Shown here piece after piece: positions 43,913 to 52,555 of a DNA stretch of 57,493 nt (position 1 is its first letter; each line of letters begins with the position of its first letter). The translations under genes and the position numbers were made by a program. Source of the DNA: Verrucomicrobiales bacterium (lineage in GTDB: Bacteria > Verrucomicrobiota > Verrucomicrobiia > Limisphaerales > CAIMTB01); contig JAEUHG010000010.1 of NCBI GenBank assembly GCA_016795425.1, forward strand, positions 1-57,493. The letters run 5' to 3'. The notes under the pieces were generated by a model. That model was not told the DNA's origin. It ran no database searches and worked only from the letters and a program-made list of their open reading frames with translations.

Positions 43913-44872
43913 TCACGGCGCCTTCACTGGCCCGATGTAGCTCCGAGCGATCACGACGTTGTCGAAGAAAACGACGTTGGTCGCATTCTGGGTCCACCGG
44001 TCGGTAATGTAGCTTTCCACCGTCAGGGCATTCGCCTTGAGCGCTTCCGACTTGCGCCAATTGATTCCCGTCCAATGCCCCTGCAGAACGCCGTCAATCC
44101 AGAATGCTTGTGCCCCGTCGGGCTTTCCCGGCGTGTTGTGTTTCAACATGAACTCCACCGCGATCCAGCGGTCCCGCGGAATCACCGGGGATTCCGGCAC
44201 CGCGAATGAGTTGCCCCAGAACTTTCCATCGCGCGAGACCTTCATCTCATGCCAATAGCTGTAGAAATTCCATCGTCCGGGTGGTGGATTCCGGCCCCAG
44301 TCCCCCCAGGGCTCCACCGCCGTCGAAAATCGTTCGGTGCCGTCCGGCTTGAGTCCGGCTCCTCCGAAGCCACTCCACCGTTCGCCGCCCTGCAAGCCCT
44401 TGTTCGCGCGCAAGGTGACGAAATGATGGACGTAATCACAATCCGCCGCGAATTTGGTGTAGAAGCGGATGAACACGATGTCCGCCGGTGCAAACCACTT
44501 GGTCAGTCCGCCACCGGTATCTCGACCCAAGTGAGCCTCCACGCGGAGGCACCGCGGGCCAAGGCCCAGCTTGGATGCGGGATCCGCCCATCGCAGGACG
44601 TTGCCTCCCTTGTTTCCCACCTCATCCCACCCTTTCCCTAAGTCGTCCCCATCAAAGCGATCCGCAAAAATCACCGCATCGTTCCTTTCAATACCGGCGT
44701 CCTCGGGATACGCGGCCGACAAGCCTGGACCTTCTGGCAGCAGTTTTTGAGCGGCCTGATTCACGTACACCTCCGGCTCGGCTCCGATGGCCGAAAAAAC
44801 CGAGGCCACACCTAGGGCCCAACAGAGCCAAGCTGGGCCAAAGGCGCGCAAACGAGGTGTCGAGGGACGCAT
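43913..44872 (-). CDS. Secreted polysaccharide-lyase-like protein
   Basis: 319 residues with signal peptide (LCWALGVASVFSAIGAEP). Segments FIRFYTKFAADCDYVHHFV, GRWNFYSYWHEMK, RDRWIAVEFMLKHN, AQAFWIDGVLQGHW and FDNVVIARSYIG follow the jelly-roll fold of polysaccharide lyases of the alginate/glucuronan type (PL14/PL20-like) and of related concanavalin-like proteins. It would act outside the cytoplasm on acidic polysaccharide. The catalytic residues cannot be assigned with certainty, so a non-catalytic binding role is possible. Confidence 0.7.
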   Translation of the reverse strand: MRPSTPRLRAFGPAWLCWALGVASVFSAIGAEPEVYVNQAAQKLLPEGPGLSAAYPEDAGIERNDAVIFADRFDGDDLGKGWDEVGNKGGNVLRWADPASKLGLGPRCLRVEAHLGRDTGGGLTKWFAPADIVFIRFYTKFAADCDYVHHFVTLRANKGLQGGERWSGFGGAGLKPDGTERFSTAVEPWGDWGRNPPPGRWNFYSYWHEMKVSRDGKFWGNSFAVPESPVIPRDRWIAVEFMLKHNTPGKPDGAQAFWIDGVLQGHWTGINWRKSEALKANALTVESYITDRWTQNATNVVFFDNVVIARSYIGPVKAP

Positions 44873-44970
44873 GGGGCGAGAAAACTCCGGGTCCGCGGAA
44901 AGGTCAACCCGTCAACTCGGCTCATGTCTCACCGTTATCCCTACTGGCACAGGACGCGCCTTGCCACCGT

Positions 44971-45933
44971 TTATCCTTTGGGCAGGACCCAACCAGGCAC
45001 CCCCAACCGCCTGGCCCACACACCCACCGACCAACTGACGATGAAGACCGGGCCCGACAGCCACACCGTGTCCCACCCTCGAGGCTTATATCCCAGCCGC
45101 ATGCAGCCAAATTGGATGGCCGCGATCACCAGGGGATGAATCAAGTAAATGGTAAAGGCCATTTCCGCGAACGGCCGGACAAGACGTCCCACTTTCCCAG
45201 CCAGGTTCCCCAACCCAAGAAACGCCATCGACGCCACCATTCCGAAGACTTGCCATGGATGATGGCGGCTTGCCTGGCCCACCATCGACGCCAGGAGGAC
45301 CAATCCGGCAATCGATGCAGCCCACGGACGCTGCCGCACTCTCGCCACGGAAACATAGGTGAGACGCATCACCACTCCGAAGCATAGATATGCCACACTC
45401 CGATTGGCCATCGGCCCGGGCAATCCGTCGATCCACCGCGGCAGCATGAAAAACATCAACGTCGCCGCCATCCAAACCGCCGGGGTGGCGCGGCTTCCCA
45501 ACCGGGCGAATGGAAAATGCCGCAAAACGGCGAAGCCCATCACGCCCGCCACCGCGGCAAACGAGGGAAACCAGAGATGCCCCGCGGGAAACAACAAACG
45601 GTACCAATCCAGCGTCAGGGGCATTCCCTTGCTCCACGGCCTCAGCACATCGAACAACACCATGAAGACCACCACCCAGAAGTAGGTCGGGATCAGCAGC
45701 CGGGACGCCCGGTGTCGTGCATAGCTCCCCAGGGTCCGCCCCGCATCCCGCATCGCGACATCCGCCATCAAAAACCCGGTAATCAGGGAAAACAGCCGCA
45801 GGCCGAACATCCGCACGTTGTACACCCAAACAATCTCTTCCCAATCCGCGGGTTCCAATCGCCATCCGGACATCACATGCCCCAGAACCACTGCGAAACA
45901 TCCCAACACCCGGAGCGCATCCAACCCCTGCAT
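44971..45933 (-). CDS. Acyltransferase 3 family membrane protein
   Basis: 320 residues with about ten hydrophobic segments; inner membrane. It begins GLDALRVLGCFAVVLGHVMS, which holds the family's conserved R and the catalytic H after a helix. RHRASRLLIPTYFW is the usual second motif. Family members transfer acyl groups, often acetyl or succinyl, to polysaccharides, peptidoglycan or glucans. Start ATG 45933 (MQGLDAL) is chosen by fit to the family; the frame is open to 46455, and a GTG some 20 codons upstream is the alternative. The nearby lyase- and glycosidase-like genes fit a carbohydrate setting. Confidence 0.88.
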   Translation of the reverse strand: MQGLDALRVLGCFAVVLGHVMSGWRLEPADWEEIVWVYNVRMFGLRLFSLITGFLMADVAMRDAGRTLGSYARHRASRLLIPTYFWVVVFMVLFDVLRPWSKGMPLTLDWYRLLFPAGHLWFPSFAAVAGVMGFAVLRHFPFARLGSRATPAVWMAATLMFFMLPRWIDGLPGPMANRSVAYLCFGVVMRLTYVSVARVRQRPWAASIAGLVLLASMVGQASRHHPWQVFGMVASMAFLGLGNLAGKVGRLVRPFAEMAFTIYLIHPLVIAAIQFGCMRLGYKPRGWDTVWLSGPVFIVSWSVGVWARRLGVPGWVLPKG

Positions 45934-46280
45934 CCGCCCCGGTGCCCCTGATGCCCCCTGCTTCCCACTGCCAGTCTCCGATCGAGTCGCCGAAAGAATC
46001 GACACTTCACGATCCTCGGCCCCGTGGGTGGCCACCCGATCAATATTCCCCCCTGACTGCACGGGCACGAATCCTATCCAGCATTCTTCCTGCGATGCAA
46101 TCCACTGAAAATTCCCGGGTCCCTGCGTTCGCAGTGAACGGTATCGCAGGTGCAAAGCAGGCTCGGCGCGGTGACCATGGGGTTCGCCACCGCGCGGTTC
46201 GGGCATCCTCAGGGCAACGAAGGAGGCGGAATGAATGAGCCGACGTGAGGCCGCTTGGCGCGAAAAACCGGAGGTTTGAC
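45934..46280. other. Gene-free 347 bases
   Basis: Between two minus-strand genes. Several frames are open here in extension of neighbours, but their translations are Arg/Pro/Ser-rich with no recognisable pattern. I see no promoter motif or terminator strong enough to list. Confidence 0.5.
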
Positions 46281-47795
46281 CTATTGGCGCAACCCATCCG
46301 GGAGAACGACCGCAGGCCGGGTCGACGCCACCGGCAACACCTGCAGCCCGCCGACAGCCGATACCCGCACCCGCCCGCCTTCCGGAAGGGCGAAATCCAA
46401 ATCCGACGTCGTCCCCGAAAAATCCGTGCGACGGACGAGCACTTGATCCTTCCACCGAAGACCCGAAACGACCGAGCCGGGGATGGTCGGGACCTCGAAG
46501 GTGATCGGGACGCCGTGGTCGAGGAATTCCCGATGCGCCAGAGACTCCGCATAGACCGGATGCAGGAGGCGCACTTCCGAGCGCAGTTCCTCAGGCAGGC
46601 ACCACAGAAAGAAAGTGTCGTGCCCGCGCAGGAGCAGGTGCCACAACAATTCCTGATACGCCCTGGCATCAAGTTGCCGGACTGCCGGGTCGGGATTGGG
46701 CGGCGGGGCGGTGGTTGTCCAATGGACGAAGGGCAGAATCGGAACCTGCGATGGCGTGTGTCGCCCCGCATTGGAAGCATTGAGGAGCAGGTTATAGATC
46801 CAGCGATAATCCCCGGTGGAAAAGTCGTACCAATGAAAGGTCGGGTACCATGTGTAGATCACCGGCATGGCAAGCGTGTAGCCGCAGGGCCCGAACTCCT
46901 GCACCCACTCCCGGTAGCGCGCATGGTGGTCCATGCGAACCGGAGCACCGGGTGGCCCCTCCCGCTCGAAGTAATCGTACCAGTACCGGTAACCGTCATT
47001 CGGATACACGCCGTAGTTTCCCACCAGGGCCCGAGGGAACTGCGCCAGCACGGGTTCGCTGAACGCGCGTCGTTGAAGGGCGCTGCGAATCTCACGGAGT
47101 CGCCGTTGAAACGCTCGAAAGTCAGACAAAGCCACGACGTTGTCCCGGCACCGCCGACAGCGTTTGGAATTGGCCCACGCATCGTTCCACTCGATCGGCC
47201 CATCAATCTCCCAGTCCGCAAACACCAGATCCAAGGGCAGGCCGGCGTCGCGGTAAGCCCGGACGAAGCGGTCGATGCGCTCGCGAATCACCGGGACCCG
47301 CGGCTCAAGGGTGAAGGGACAGCCCAGTTTCCCGCCAAACGAAGTCTCCGCAAAAACGGCGCCACTATCGTCCACGTGCAACAAGGCGTCGGCCCCATCA
47401 AAAAACGAATGCAGGCAGGCGGTCGCATCCGCGATCACGTGCATGCCCAGCTTCCGTTGGCACCTGGCAATGCGAAGGGCCTCTGCGATCGAAGCATCAG
47501 GGTCGGCGGGCGACCAACTCACGGAATATCCGATGCCCCGAAGATTCAACTCCTTCAGTGCCTCTTCGGTTTGTACCTGGGGCACTCCCCTCAGGGTATG
47601 GCTGATGGGAAGAATCAAGAGCGGCAGGCGCGGACCGCGGGCGTGCTCCAGAGGCCGTGTCTCGGCGAGCACCACCCGAAGTGCGTCCGGCAACGCAGGG
47701 TTTCCCGGACCAGCCGACACGGGGAACCCACCCGAAAGACCGCCCAGCAGCAGGGCGATGATTCGGCACCACCTTTGAAACCCATCGGTCGACAT
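46281..47795 (-). CDS. Secreted glycosidase-like hypothetical protein
   Basis: 504 residues with signal peptide (MSTDGFQRWCRIIALLLGGL ... VSAGPG). The middle reads as a TIM barrel: LNLRGIGYSVSW, LGMHVIADATA, LDLVFADWEIDGPIEWNDAW and YTLAMPVIYTWY, then a small beta domain (DQVLVRRTDFSGTTSDLDFA) at the end. ADWEIDGP places acidic residues at a strand end, as in glycoside hydrolases. No named family is certain. It is divergent from a similarly themed gene, 91 bases apart. Start at 47795 is fixed by the signal peptide. Confidence 0.72.
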   Translation of the reverse strand: MSTDGFQRWCRIIALLLGGLSGGFPVSAGPGNPALPDALRVVLAETRPLEHARGPRLPLLILPISHTLRGVPQVQTEEALKELNLRGIGYSVSWSPADPDASIAEALRIARCQRKLGMHVIADATACLHSFFDGADALLHVDDSGAVFAETSFGGKLGCPFTLEPRVPVIRERIDRFVRAYRDAGLPLDLVFADWEIDGPIEWNDAWANSKRCRRCRDNVVALSDFRAFQRRLREIRSALQRRAFSEPVLAQFPRALVGNYGVYPNDGYRYWYDYFEREGPPGAPVRMDHHARYREWVQEFGPCGYTLAMPVIYTWYPTFHWYDFSTGDYRWIYNLLLNASNAGRHTPSQVPILPFVHWTTTAPPPNPDPAVRQLDARAYQELLWHLLLRGHDTFFLWCLPEELRSEVRLLHPVYAESLAHREFLDHGVPITFEVPTIPGSVVSGLRWKDQVLVRRTDFSGTTSDLDFALPEGGRVRVSAVGGLQVLPVASTRPAVVLPDGLRQ

Positions 47796-47886
47796 GAGAA
47801 TGGGCGAGGTTACCGCCACCGTGACGTCGGTCGCGAGCGGCAATCCCATCCTTGACCCGGGCTCGGCCAGATCGTGGGCTCTGCGC

Positions 47887-50070
47887 ATGCACCCGCGCTT
47901 GGCCGTGAGTCTTGGCCTGCTGTGTCTTGCCATCGCCGTCCCCTGCCGGGGTGCGGCGCGGCCGGTGGATTCCGAACCAGCTGCCAGCCTCGGGCCACCT
48001 GGAACCTCTCATCACTTCCGCCTCGAATCACCTGCATCAACCCGGGCTCCGGTCCAGCAGTTCACCCTCGCCCTCGGCGAGGTGGACCAAGGATCGGAAG
48101 GGAGCGGCCAATGGGTGCGGCTGGAAGCGACGACGTCGAGCCAGCGGACCTTTCGGATTTGGCTCCTGGTTGAACCTCGAGCTGACGTGAGTCCATGGCG
48201 CGTTCCGGCCTCGGCCATTCTTCGATACATTCTGCAGGAGGGGACCTCGGCACCGGTGGAAACCGTCGACGGTTCACGGTCGGGTCCCGTTCTTCCGAGT
48301 CTTTTGGAGTGGCCGAGCCTTTGGCCGGCAGCGGTGAATCCTGGGGACGCCGCCCCGGAGCCCCGAGTTCAGTATCTGGGGCATGCCTACCGATCCTCCG
48401 CGAAGACCGCCGATCCATTTCGCCGCCCGTCCGCCCAACCTCGTCGGGTGCGCCTCTATCCGGACCGCTGGATCGGGGTTCCGAGCAATCAACGACAAAA
48501 GGACCCTCGCCGGCGCTATGATAATTCGGAGTACGAATACCAACGCCTGACCCGGGAGGATTACCAGACGATGATCGAGGCGGGAATGACTTGCCTGCGC
48601 GTCGACGCCGAACAAGCGGCTTGGGTGGAAGCGTTCGAGGCGTTCTATTGGGGAGTGAGTCCCGTCGAGCTTGCGTTTCCGGAATGCCTCTATCGCAGCG
48701 CTTACCTGGGTCCGGCGCTGTTTCTCGATGAACCGGCCGTTGTCACTCGCGATCACACCCTTCGACCACGCCTGGAGAAGGAGCCCGACTTTCGCCGGAC
48801 CTTGACCCCGCAAGTCGCCTTGGCCGCCTTCGAGGAGCATTTCCGGCAGGTGCTCCACGACGGTGCGCCGAGCCAAATGCAGCGCGCCATCCGCGCTCAG
48901 CCGGACCTCGACCTTGGCACGCTGCCACTTCGGCAAGCCAATCTCTACTCGTGGGAGACCATGATCGCGACCGCCGCCTATCAGTTGGCCCAGGATCCCC
49001 TGGTCCCCAGCGCCATCGTGTTCGAACCGCCTGGTCGACTCGGGACCACTCGGACGTTACCCGAGATGAACATGGCTTACGGTTGCCAGATTCCTGTCGA
49101 TGATCCTAAAAATCTGACCTCCATTCTTTACGGCTTTCTTCGCGGAGCCGCCCGGCAAACCGGCAAATCCTGGGGGACGAGCATCTACGGCGCCGTCGAT
49201 GGCCGGGATGCCCCGTGGTTTCTCACCCAGGCCTACGACCTCGGAGCCACGCGCTTCTTTTTCTGGGATAACGCCGCCCTGGCCTGCGTGCCATTCGACG
49301 AGTGCCTCGCGCTGACTCGAATCCTGCGGCGCCATGCCGACAGCCGACCGGCTCGCCATCTGGAACGTCTGAAGCAAGCCGCGGAGATCGCAATACTCCT
49401 GCCTCCCGGATACAACCTCGGCCATGTCCATATGGGACGCGGCAATCTATGGGGCCTGGGAGAACTCAACCTGGAGAGGGTCAACAGCCACGGAATCCCT
49501 TACCGCAACGTCATGTCCGCCCTGTTTCTCGAGATCGAGCAATGCCAGCGCGATGGCGTCGCCTTCGACCTGCTATGGGATCTGTCCGCAACACCGCCTA
49601 AGGGTTATCGCGAAGTGCGGCGCATCCTGGAAACCGCTGAGGTCGAGGTCCACCGCGACAGCCTTCGCATCCTCCGCGAGGGACCACGCCGACCCGTTCG
49701 CCCCGCAGGGGTACCCCCCGAGATCACGGTGAACGTCTCCCAGGTTCGCGGACGGGCACCCTTGGATATCGTCGCACAGGCGTCGGTTCGGGAAACTGCG
49801 GCCCCCGTCTACTACACCCACGGTGCGGATCCTTCCGGACTCTATCATAACGCCGCGGTTCTCTGGGAAGTGTTTGGTCCAGCCGATGAGGACTATCGAT
49901 TCCTGATGCCTCCGCAGCTGCGGCCGTCCACTACCTTTGATGGTAGGAACCACCAAAACCGAATCACCTTCCGCCTCGATCGTCCCGGGATCTATCGACT
50001 CCGTGTCGCGACTTGTGATCTTGCGGGCCGCACCTCGGTCCGCTGGAACACGTTGACGGTCGAACCGTAG
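47887..50070 (+). CDS. Secreted glycosidase-like hypothetical protein
   Basis: 727 residues with signal peptide (MHPRLAVSLGLLCLAIAVPC). The N-terminal 150 residues are beta-rich. A TIM-barrel-like part follows (DYQTMIEAGMTCLRVDAEQA, WGVSPVELAFPECLYR, LGATRFFFWDN), then a Rossmann-like segment (AEIAILLPPGYNLGHVHMGR; GVAFDLLWDLSA), resembling the trimerisation domain of GH42-type beta-galactosidases, and a C-terminal PKD-like beta domain (PAPVYYTHGADPSGLYH region). It is likely an exported carbohydrate-active protein. The start at 47887 rests on the signal peptide; the frame opens at 47794, overlapping the divergent gene. Confidence 0.72.
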   Translation: MHPRLAVSLGLLCLAIAVPCRGAARPVDSEPAASLGPPGTSHHFRLESPASTRAPVQQFTLALGEVDQGSEGSGQWVRLEATTSSQRTFRIWLLVEPRADVSPWRVPASAILRYILQEGTSAPVETVDGSRSGPVLPSLLEWPSLWPAAVNPGDAAPEPRVQYLGHAYRSSAKTADPFRRPSAQPRRVRLYPDRWIGVPSNQRQKDPRRRYDNSEYEYQRLTREDYQTMIEAGMTCLRVDAEQAAWVEAFEAFYWGVSPVELAFPECLYRSAYLGPALFLDEPAVVTRDHTLRPRLEKEPDFRRTLTPQVALAAFEEHFRQVLHDGAPSQMQRAIRAQPDLDLGTLPLRQANLYSWETMIATAAYQLAQDPLVPSAIVFEPPGRLGTTRTLPEMNMAYGCQIPVDDPKNLTSILYGFLRGAARQTGKSWGTSIYGAVDGRDAPWFLTQAYDLGATRFFFWDNAALACVPFDECLALTRILRRHADSRPARHLERLKQAAEIAILLPPGYNLGHVHMGRGNLWGLGELNLERVNSHGIPYRNVMSALFLEIEQCQRDGVAFDLLWDLSATPPKGYREVRRILETAEVEVHRDSLRILREGPRRPVRPAGVPPEITVNVSQVRGRAPLDIVAQASVRETAAPVYYTHGADPSGLYHNAAVLWEVFGPADEDYRFLMPPQLRPSTTFDGRNHQNRITFRLDRPGIYRLRVATCDLAGRTSVRWNTLTVEP

Positions 50071-50220
50071 CGGGCTTCACGGAATGGTCTATGGAGGTGA
50101 ATCCGTGTGCCGGGAACAGGTGACGTTCGCCGCGATCCGCCACCTCATTCCAAGTGACGCGATATAGCAGTGCCCGGAAGCAATGAGGTTTTCTGCGTGA
50201 TGGCACCTCCCACTTTTCAC

Positions 50221-50250
50221 TGTAACGCCTCGGTGTCCCCCGGCGTTATG
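50221..50250 (+). promoter_or_regulatory. ECF-type promoter of the sigma gene
   Basis: TGTAAC (50221-50226), 17 bases, CGTTATG (50244-50250). The AAC of the -35 and CGT of the -10 are the usual ECF sigma words. The same pattern and spacing recur at 51579 and 52471, so autoregulation is likely. The sigma ATG is 35 bases downstream. Confidence 0.7.
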
Positions 50251-50284
50251 ATCTCCGGATCAACAGCATCCTAAACACTCGGGC

Positions 50285-50878
50285 ATGGACGCGGCACCAC
50301 CGGACATCTGGCCTTGCTTGGAGGGAGTCCTGGCGGGCGACGACGCCGCTGCCTGCGACTTGGTGTGCCTGCTGCATCCGCTGGTGATGAAGATCGTCCG
50401 CGCCAATCGCCCCAACCGTATGAGTGAGGAAGACCTGGGACAGGAGGTCTTCGCCAAGGTCTTTGATCGGTTGCCGAGTTACGAAAGGCGCGACGGCGTC
50501 CCCTTCGAGCACTGGGTGGCCCGCCTTGCGGTCCGTACATGCCTCGACGCCATCCGCGCCGAAAACCGCCGTCCCGAGGTGCGCCTTGCGGATCTCGCCG
50601 ATGGCGAGCAGGCGTGGCTCGATTACCTCACCCAACGATCCGAGACCTCGCCGATGGGCGCCGAGAATGACGCCGTCGAGATCATGGAACGTCTGCTCGA
50701 AGGGCTCTCGCCCGAGGACCGACTTGTCATTCGTCTCATGGACCTTCAGGAACACTCGGCCGCCGAGGTAAGTCGACTCACTGGCTGGTCAGCGGTCGGC
50801 GTCCGGGTGCGCGCCTTTCGTGCGCGCACCCGGTTGCGGCGGCTGGCGCAAGAGGCCCGACAGAAAGGACACCTATGA
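50285..50878 (+). CDS. ECF-type RNA polymerase sigma factor
   Basis: 197 residues, cytoplasmic. Region 2 holds MSEEDLGQEVFAKVFDRLPS with the DLxQEVF core and FEHWVARLAVRTCLDAIRAE; region 4 is LSPEDRLVIRLMDLQEHSAA followed by EVSRLTGWSAVGVRVRAFRA for -35 binding. It would direct RNA polymerase to the GTAAC/CGT promoters described here. The stop overlaps the next gene as ATGA, so the likely anti-sigma partner is translated with it. The trigger is unknown; the CpxP-like third gene hints at an envelope signal. Confidence 0.93.
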   Translation: MDAAPPDIWPCLEGVLAGDDAAACDLVCLLHPLVMKIVRANRPNRMSEEDLGQEVFAKVFDRLPSYERRDGVPFEHWVARLAVRTCLDAIRAENRRPEVRLADLADGEQAWLDYLTQRSETSPMGAENDAVEIMERLLEGLSPEDRLVIRLMDLQEHSAAEVSRLTGWSAVGVRVRAFRARTRLRRLAQEARQKGHL

Positions 50879-51174
50879 ATCCGTTTGATCGTCGTTGGCG
50901 GGAGCTGGCTCGCACCGCCCGCGCGGCGCAGCGCAAGTCCCTTCCCGAAGTCGATGCCCTGCTCGGTCCGCAACTGCTGCGGCGCGGCATGGGATCCTCG
51001 CGCAGGGGCGAGGCGGTCGAAGAACTTTGGCGCTGGTATGGGGTTCGCGGCCTGGTGGCCTCGATGACGATTCTAATGGTCTGTCTTGCACTCGCGTGGC
51101 GCGCCGGCCGCGAACCCGCCCTGGGTCGGCCGGCCGTCGAGAATGCGGTCGCCGAAACCTTCTCGTGGCTATGA
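50875..51174 (+). CDS. Small one-pass membrane protein, putative anti-sigma factor
   Basis: 99 residues. The cytoplasmic N-terminal half is basic and helical (RRWRELARTARAAQRKSLPE), followed by one membrane segment (residues 60-80, LVASMTILMVCLALAW) and a short outer tail. Size, topology and ATGA overlaps with the sigma gene before and the CpxP-like gene after fit a membrane-bound anti-sigma factor, but there is no zinc HxxxCxxC motif and no family match, so the role is inferred from position. Confidence 0.75.
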   Translation: MNPFDRRWRELARTARAAQRKSLPEVDALLGPQLLRRGMGSSRRGEAVEELWRWYGVRGLVASMTILMVCLALAWRAGREPALGRPAVENAVAETFSWL

Positions 51175-51566
51175 ATCTGAAACGACACGGGCTCATCGTG
51201 CTGTGCCTTGCGGGGATTGCCACGGCCAGCGGACTGGCCGGAGGCGTCGTCGGCTTCAGGCTGGGTCGACAGGCGATGCGTGAACTGGCCGATCCTGAAG
51301 CGTGGCATAGCCGCGCCCTGCGGCGATTCGATGAAGTGGTTCAACCCACGCCGGAGCAGTCGCAGCGGGTTTCCACCCACCTCGAAGCCGCGCTGGCCGA
51401 TTTGCGCAAAGCCCGACAAACCGCCATCGACGAAACGACTCGCGTGATCCATCGCCTGGTGAACCAGGTCGAGGCCGAACTCACGCCGGCCCAGAGGGAG
51501 GCGTTCCAGGAACTGAAACCACGCCGCGAAGACATGACCCTCGACGTGCTCGACGTGAAACAATGA
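51171..51566 (+). CDS. CpxP/Spy-like periplasmic or membrane-anchored protein
   Basis: 131 residues. A membrane segment or uncleaved signal (residues 7-28, LIVLCLAGIATASGLAGGVV) leads to a helical domain: TPEQSQRVSTHLEAALADLR, then LVNQVEAELTPAQREAFQEL. The two TPEQ/TPAQ turns and helix lengths are those of the Spy/CpxP/heavy-metal-sensor group, which bind unfolded proteins or metals in the periplasm. Translationally coupled (ATGA) to the putative anti-sigma gene, it may sense envelope stress for the sigma factor. Confidence 0.75.
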   Translation: MNLKRHGLIVLCLAGIATASGLAGGVVGFRLGRQAMRELADPEAWHSRALRRFDEVVQPTPEQSQRVSTHLEAALADLRKARQTAIDETTRVIHRLVNQVEAELTPAQREAFQELKPRREDMTLDVLDVKQ

Positions 51567-51578
51567 CCCCTTCGACCC

Positions 51579-51608
51579 TGTAACACCCCGCGCGTCTCCG
51601 GCGTTATG
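51579..51608 (+). promoter_or_regulatory. ECF-type promoter before the exported-protein gene
   Basis: TGTAAC (51579-51584), 17 bases, CGTTATG (51602-51608), identical in both boxes and spacing to the sigma-gene promoter. The predicted start (about 51615) falls almost on ATG 51617, so the transcript would be leaderless or nearly so. Confidence 0.65.
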
Positions 51609-51616
51609 TGTAGCGT

Positions 51617-52255
51617 ATGAAGAAACTCTCGTTCTCGTCCCTTCACTCCCACCTCCAACGCTTCGCCCTGGGCGCGGCACTCCTCGCACCCGGGTGGGTG
51701 GCGCAGTCCCAGGAGTTCCTGCCACGGGAAGAGGCGCTCCGTTACGCCCTGGTCGCCGCCCTCCATGAACCGACCAACACCCAGGCGCCGATTCGCGTCG
51801 ACGCCGACCTCAAGCGCCCGGTCGTCGGCCACGACGGCGACTACGGCGTCATGATCCTGCCGGAAACGAAACTGAGCGCCGCCACGTTGGAGAAGGTCGG
51901 ACGCGACGTCGTCCCGATCGGCCAACTGTGGCTGCGCAAGCTCACGCCGATGGCGAATGGCTTCGCCGTCGACTCTTCGGAGCTGCACATGGTTCAGGTG
52001 CGACATGAAGGAGAATCGGCTCGCGTTCCGTTCTGCCTGCTCGGCGCCCGGCGCAATGAATCCGGAGCGCTGGAACTCGTCGTCTATGGGCGCGGAGCGA
52101 AGCCGATCGCCCAATCGAGCCTGATCAAATCAAACCGAACCCAATCGCTGCCCATCGAGTTGTCTGCCGAGCGCGACTCCGACAGCGGCCGTCTGAGCCT
52201 CCATTTGGTCGGGCAATACACCGCCACGATCTCGGTGACCGAATTGCCCGAGTGA
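51617..52255 (+). CDS. Exported hypothetical protein of the ECF regulon
   Basis: 212 residues with signal peptide (MKKLSFSSLHSHLQRFALGA ... APGWVAQSQ). The mature protein is beta-rich and has a short helical lead (REEALRYALVAALHE). No family recognised. ATG 51617 is fixed by the signal peptide and lies nine bases after the predicted -10 box. The gene has its own ECF-type promoter rather than only read-through from the sigma operon, and a clear terminator follows, so it is a probable direct sigma target. Confidence 0.75.
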   Translation: MKKLSFSSLHSHLQRFALGAALLAPGWVAQSQEFLPREEALRYALVAALHEPTNTQAPIRVDADLKRPVVGHDGDYGVMILPETKLSAATLEKVGRDVVPIGQLWLRKLTPMANGFAVDSSELHMVQVRHEGESARVPFCLLGARRNESGALELVVYGRGAKPIAQSSLIKSNRTQSLPIELSAERDSDSGRLSLHLVGQYTATISVTELPE

Positions 52256-52295
52256 CGTGACGTTCGCGCCGCGAGTCCAACTTCCAAACCCTTAC

Positions 52296-52334
52296 ACGCC
52301 GCCAGTGGATCACCACTCGCGGCGTTTTGGTTTT
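52296..52334 (+). terminator. Rho-independent terminator
   Basis: ACGCCGC (52296-52302) pairs with GCGGCGT (52319-52325), and inside it AGTGG pairs with CCACT around loop ATCA, giving a 12-pair stem broken by one C-C mismatch, followed by TTTGGTTTT. It ends the exported-protein transcript. Confidence 0.82.
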
Positions 52335-52470
52335 CCAACCGCACTCCCCCCACGTTGATCACTTTCGATCATTCTGAAGATGAATGCTCTTGACCATCGA
52401 CGGGCGATTCGGCGAGGTAACAACTTGAATCCCCGCGGAGCTGCAGTCGCCGATTTCATCGGCGCCCCGC

Positions 52471-52500
52471 CGTAACACTGCGTCCGCACGTCACGTCAAC
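52471..52500 (+). promoter_or_regulatory. ECF-type promoter before the PA14 gene
   Basis: CGTAAC (52471-52476), 17 bases, CGTCAAC (52494-52500). It keeps GTAAC and the exact spacing of the two upstream promoters, with CGTC for CGTT, a common ECF -10 variant. The PA14 gene begins 56 bases after it. Confidence 0.5.
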
Positions 52501-52555
52501 CCGCGTCTCGGCGCGTGCTTCGAAGCCGGCGGCGACGCGAAACCTCACCAACTCC

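Noticed and set aside
46245..47855. 536-codon plus-strand frame
   Set aside because: Shadow of the minus-strand glycosidase-like gene, which has a signal peptide and coherent fold.
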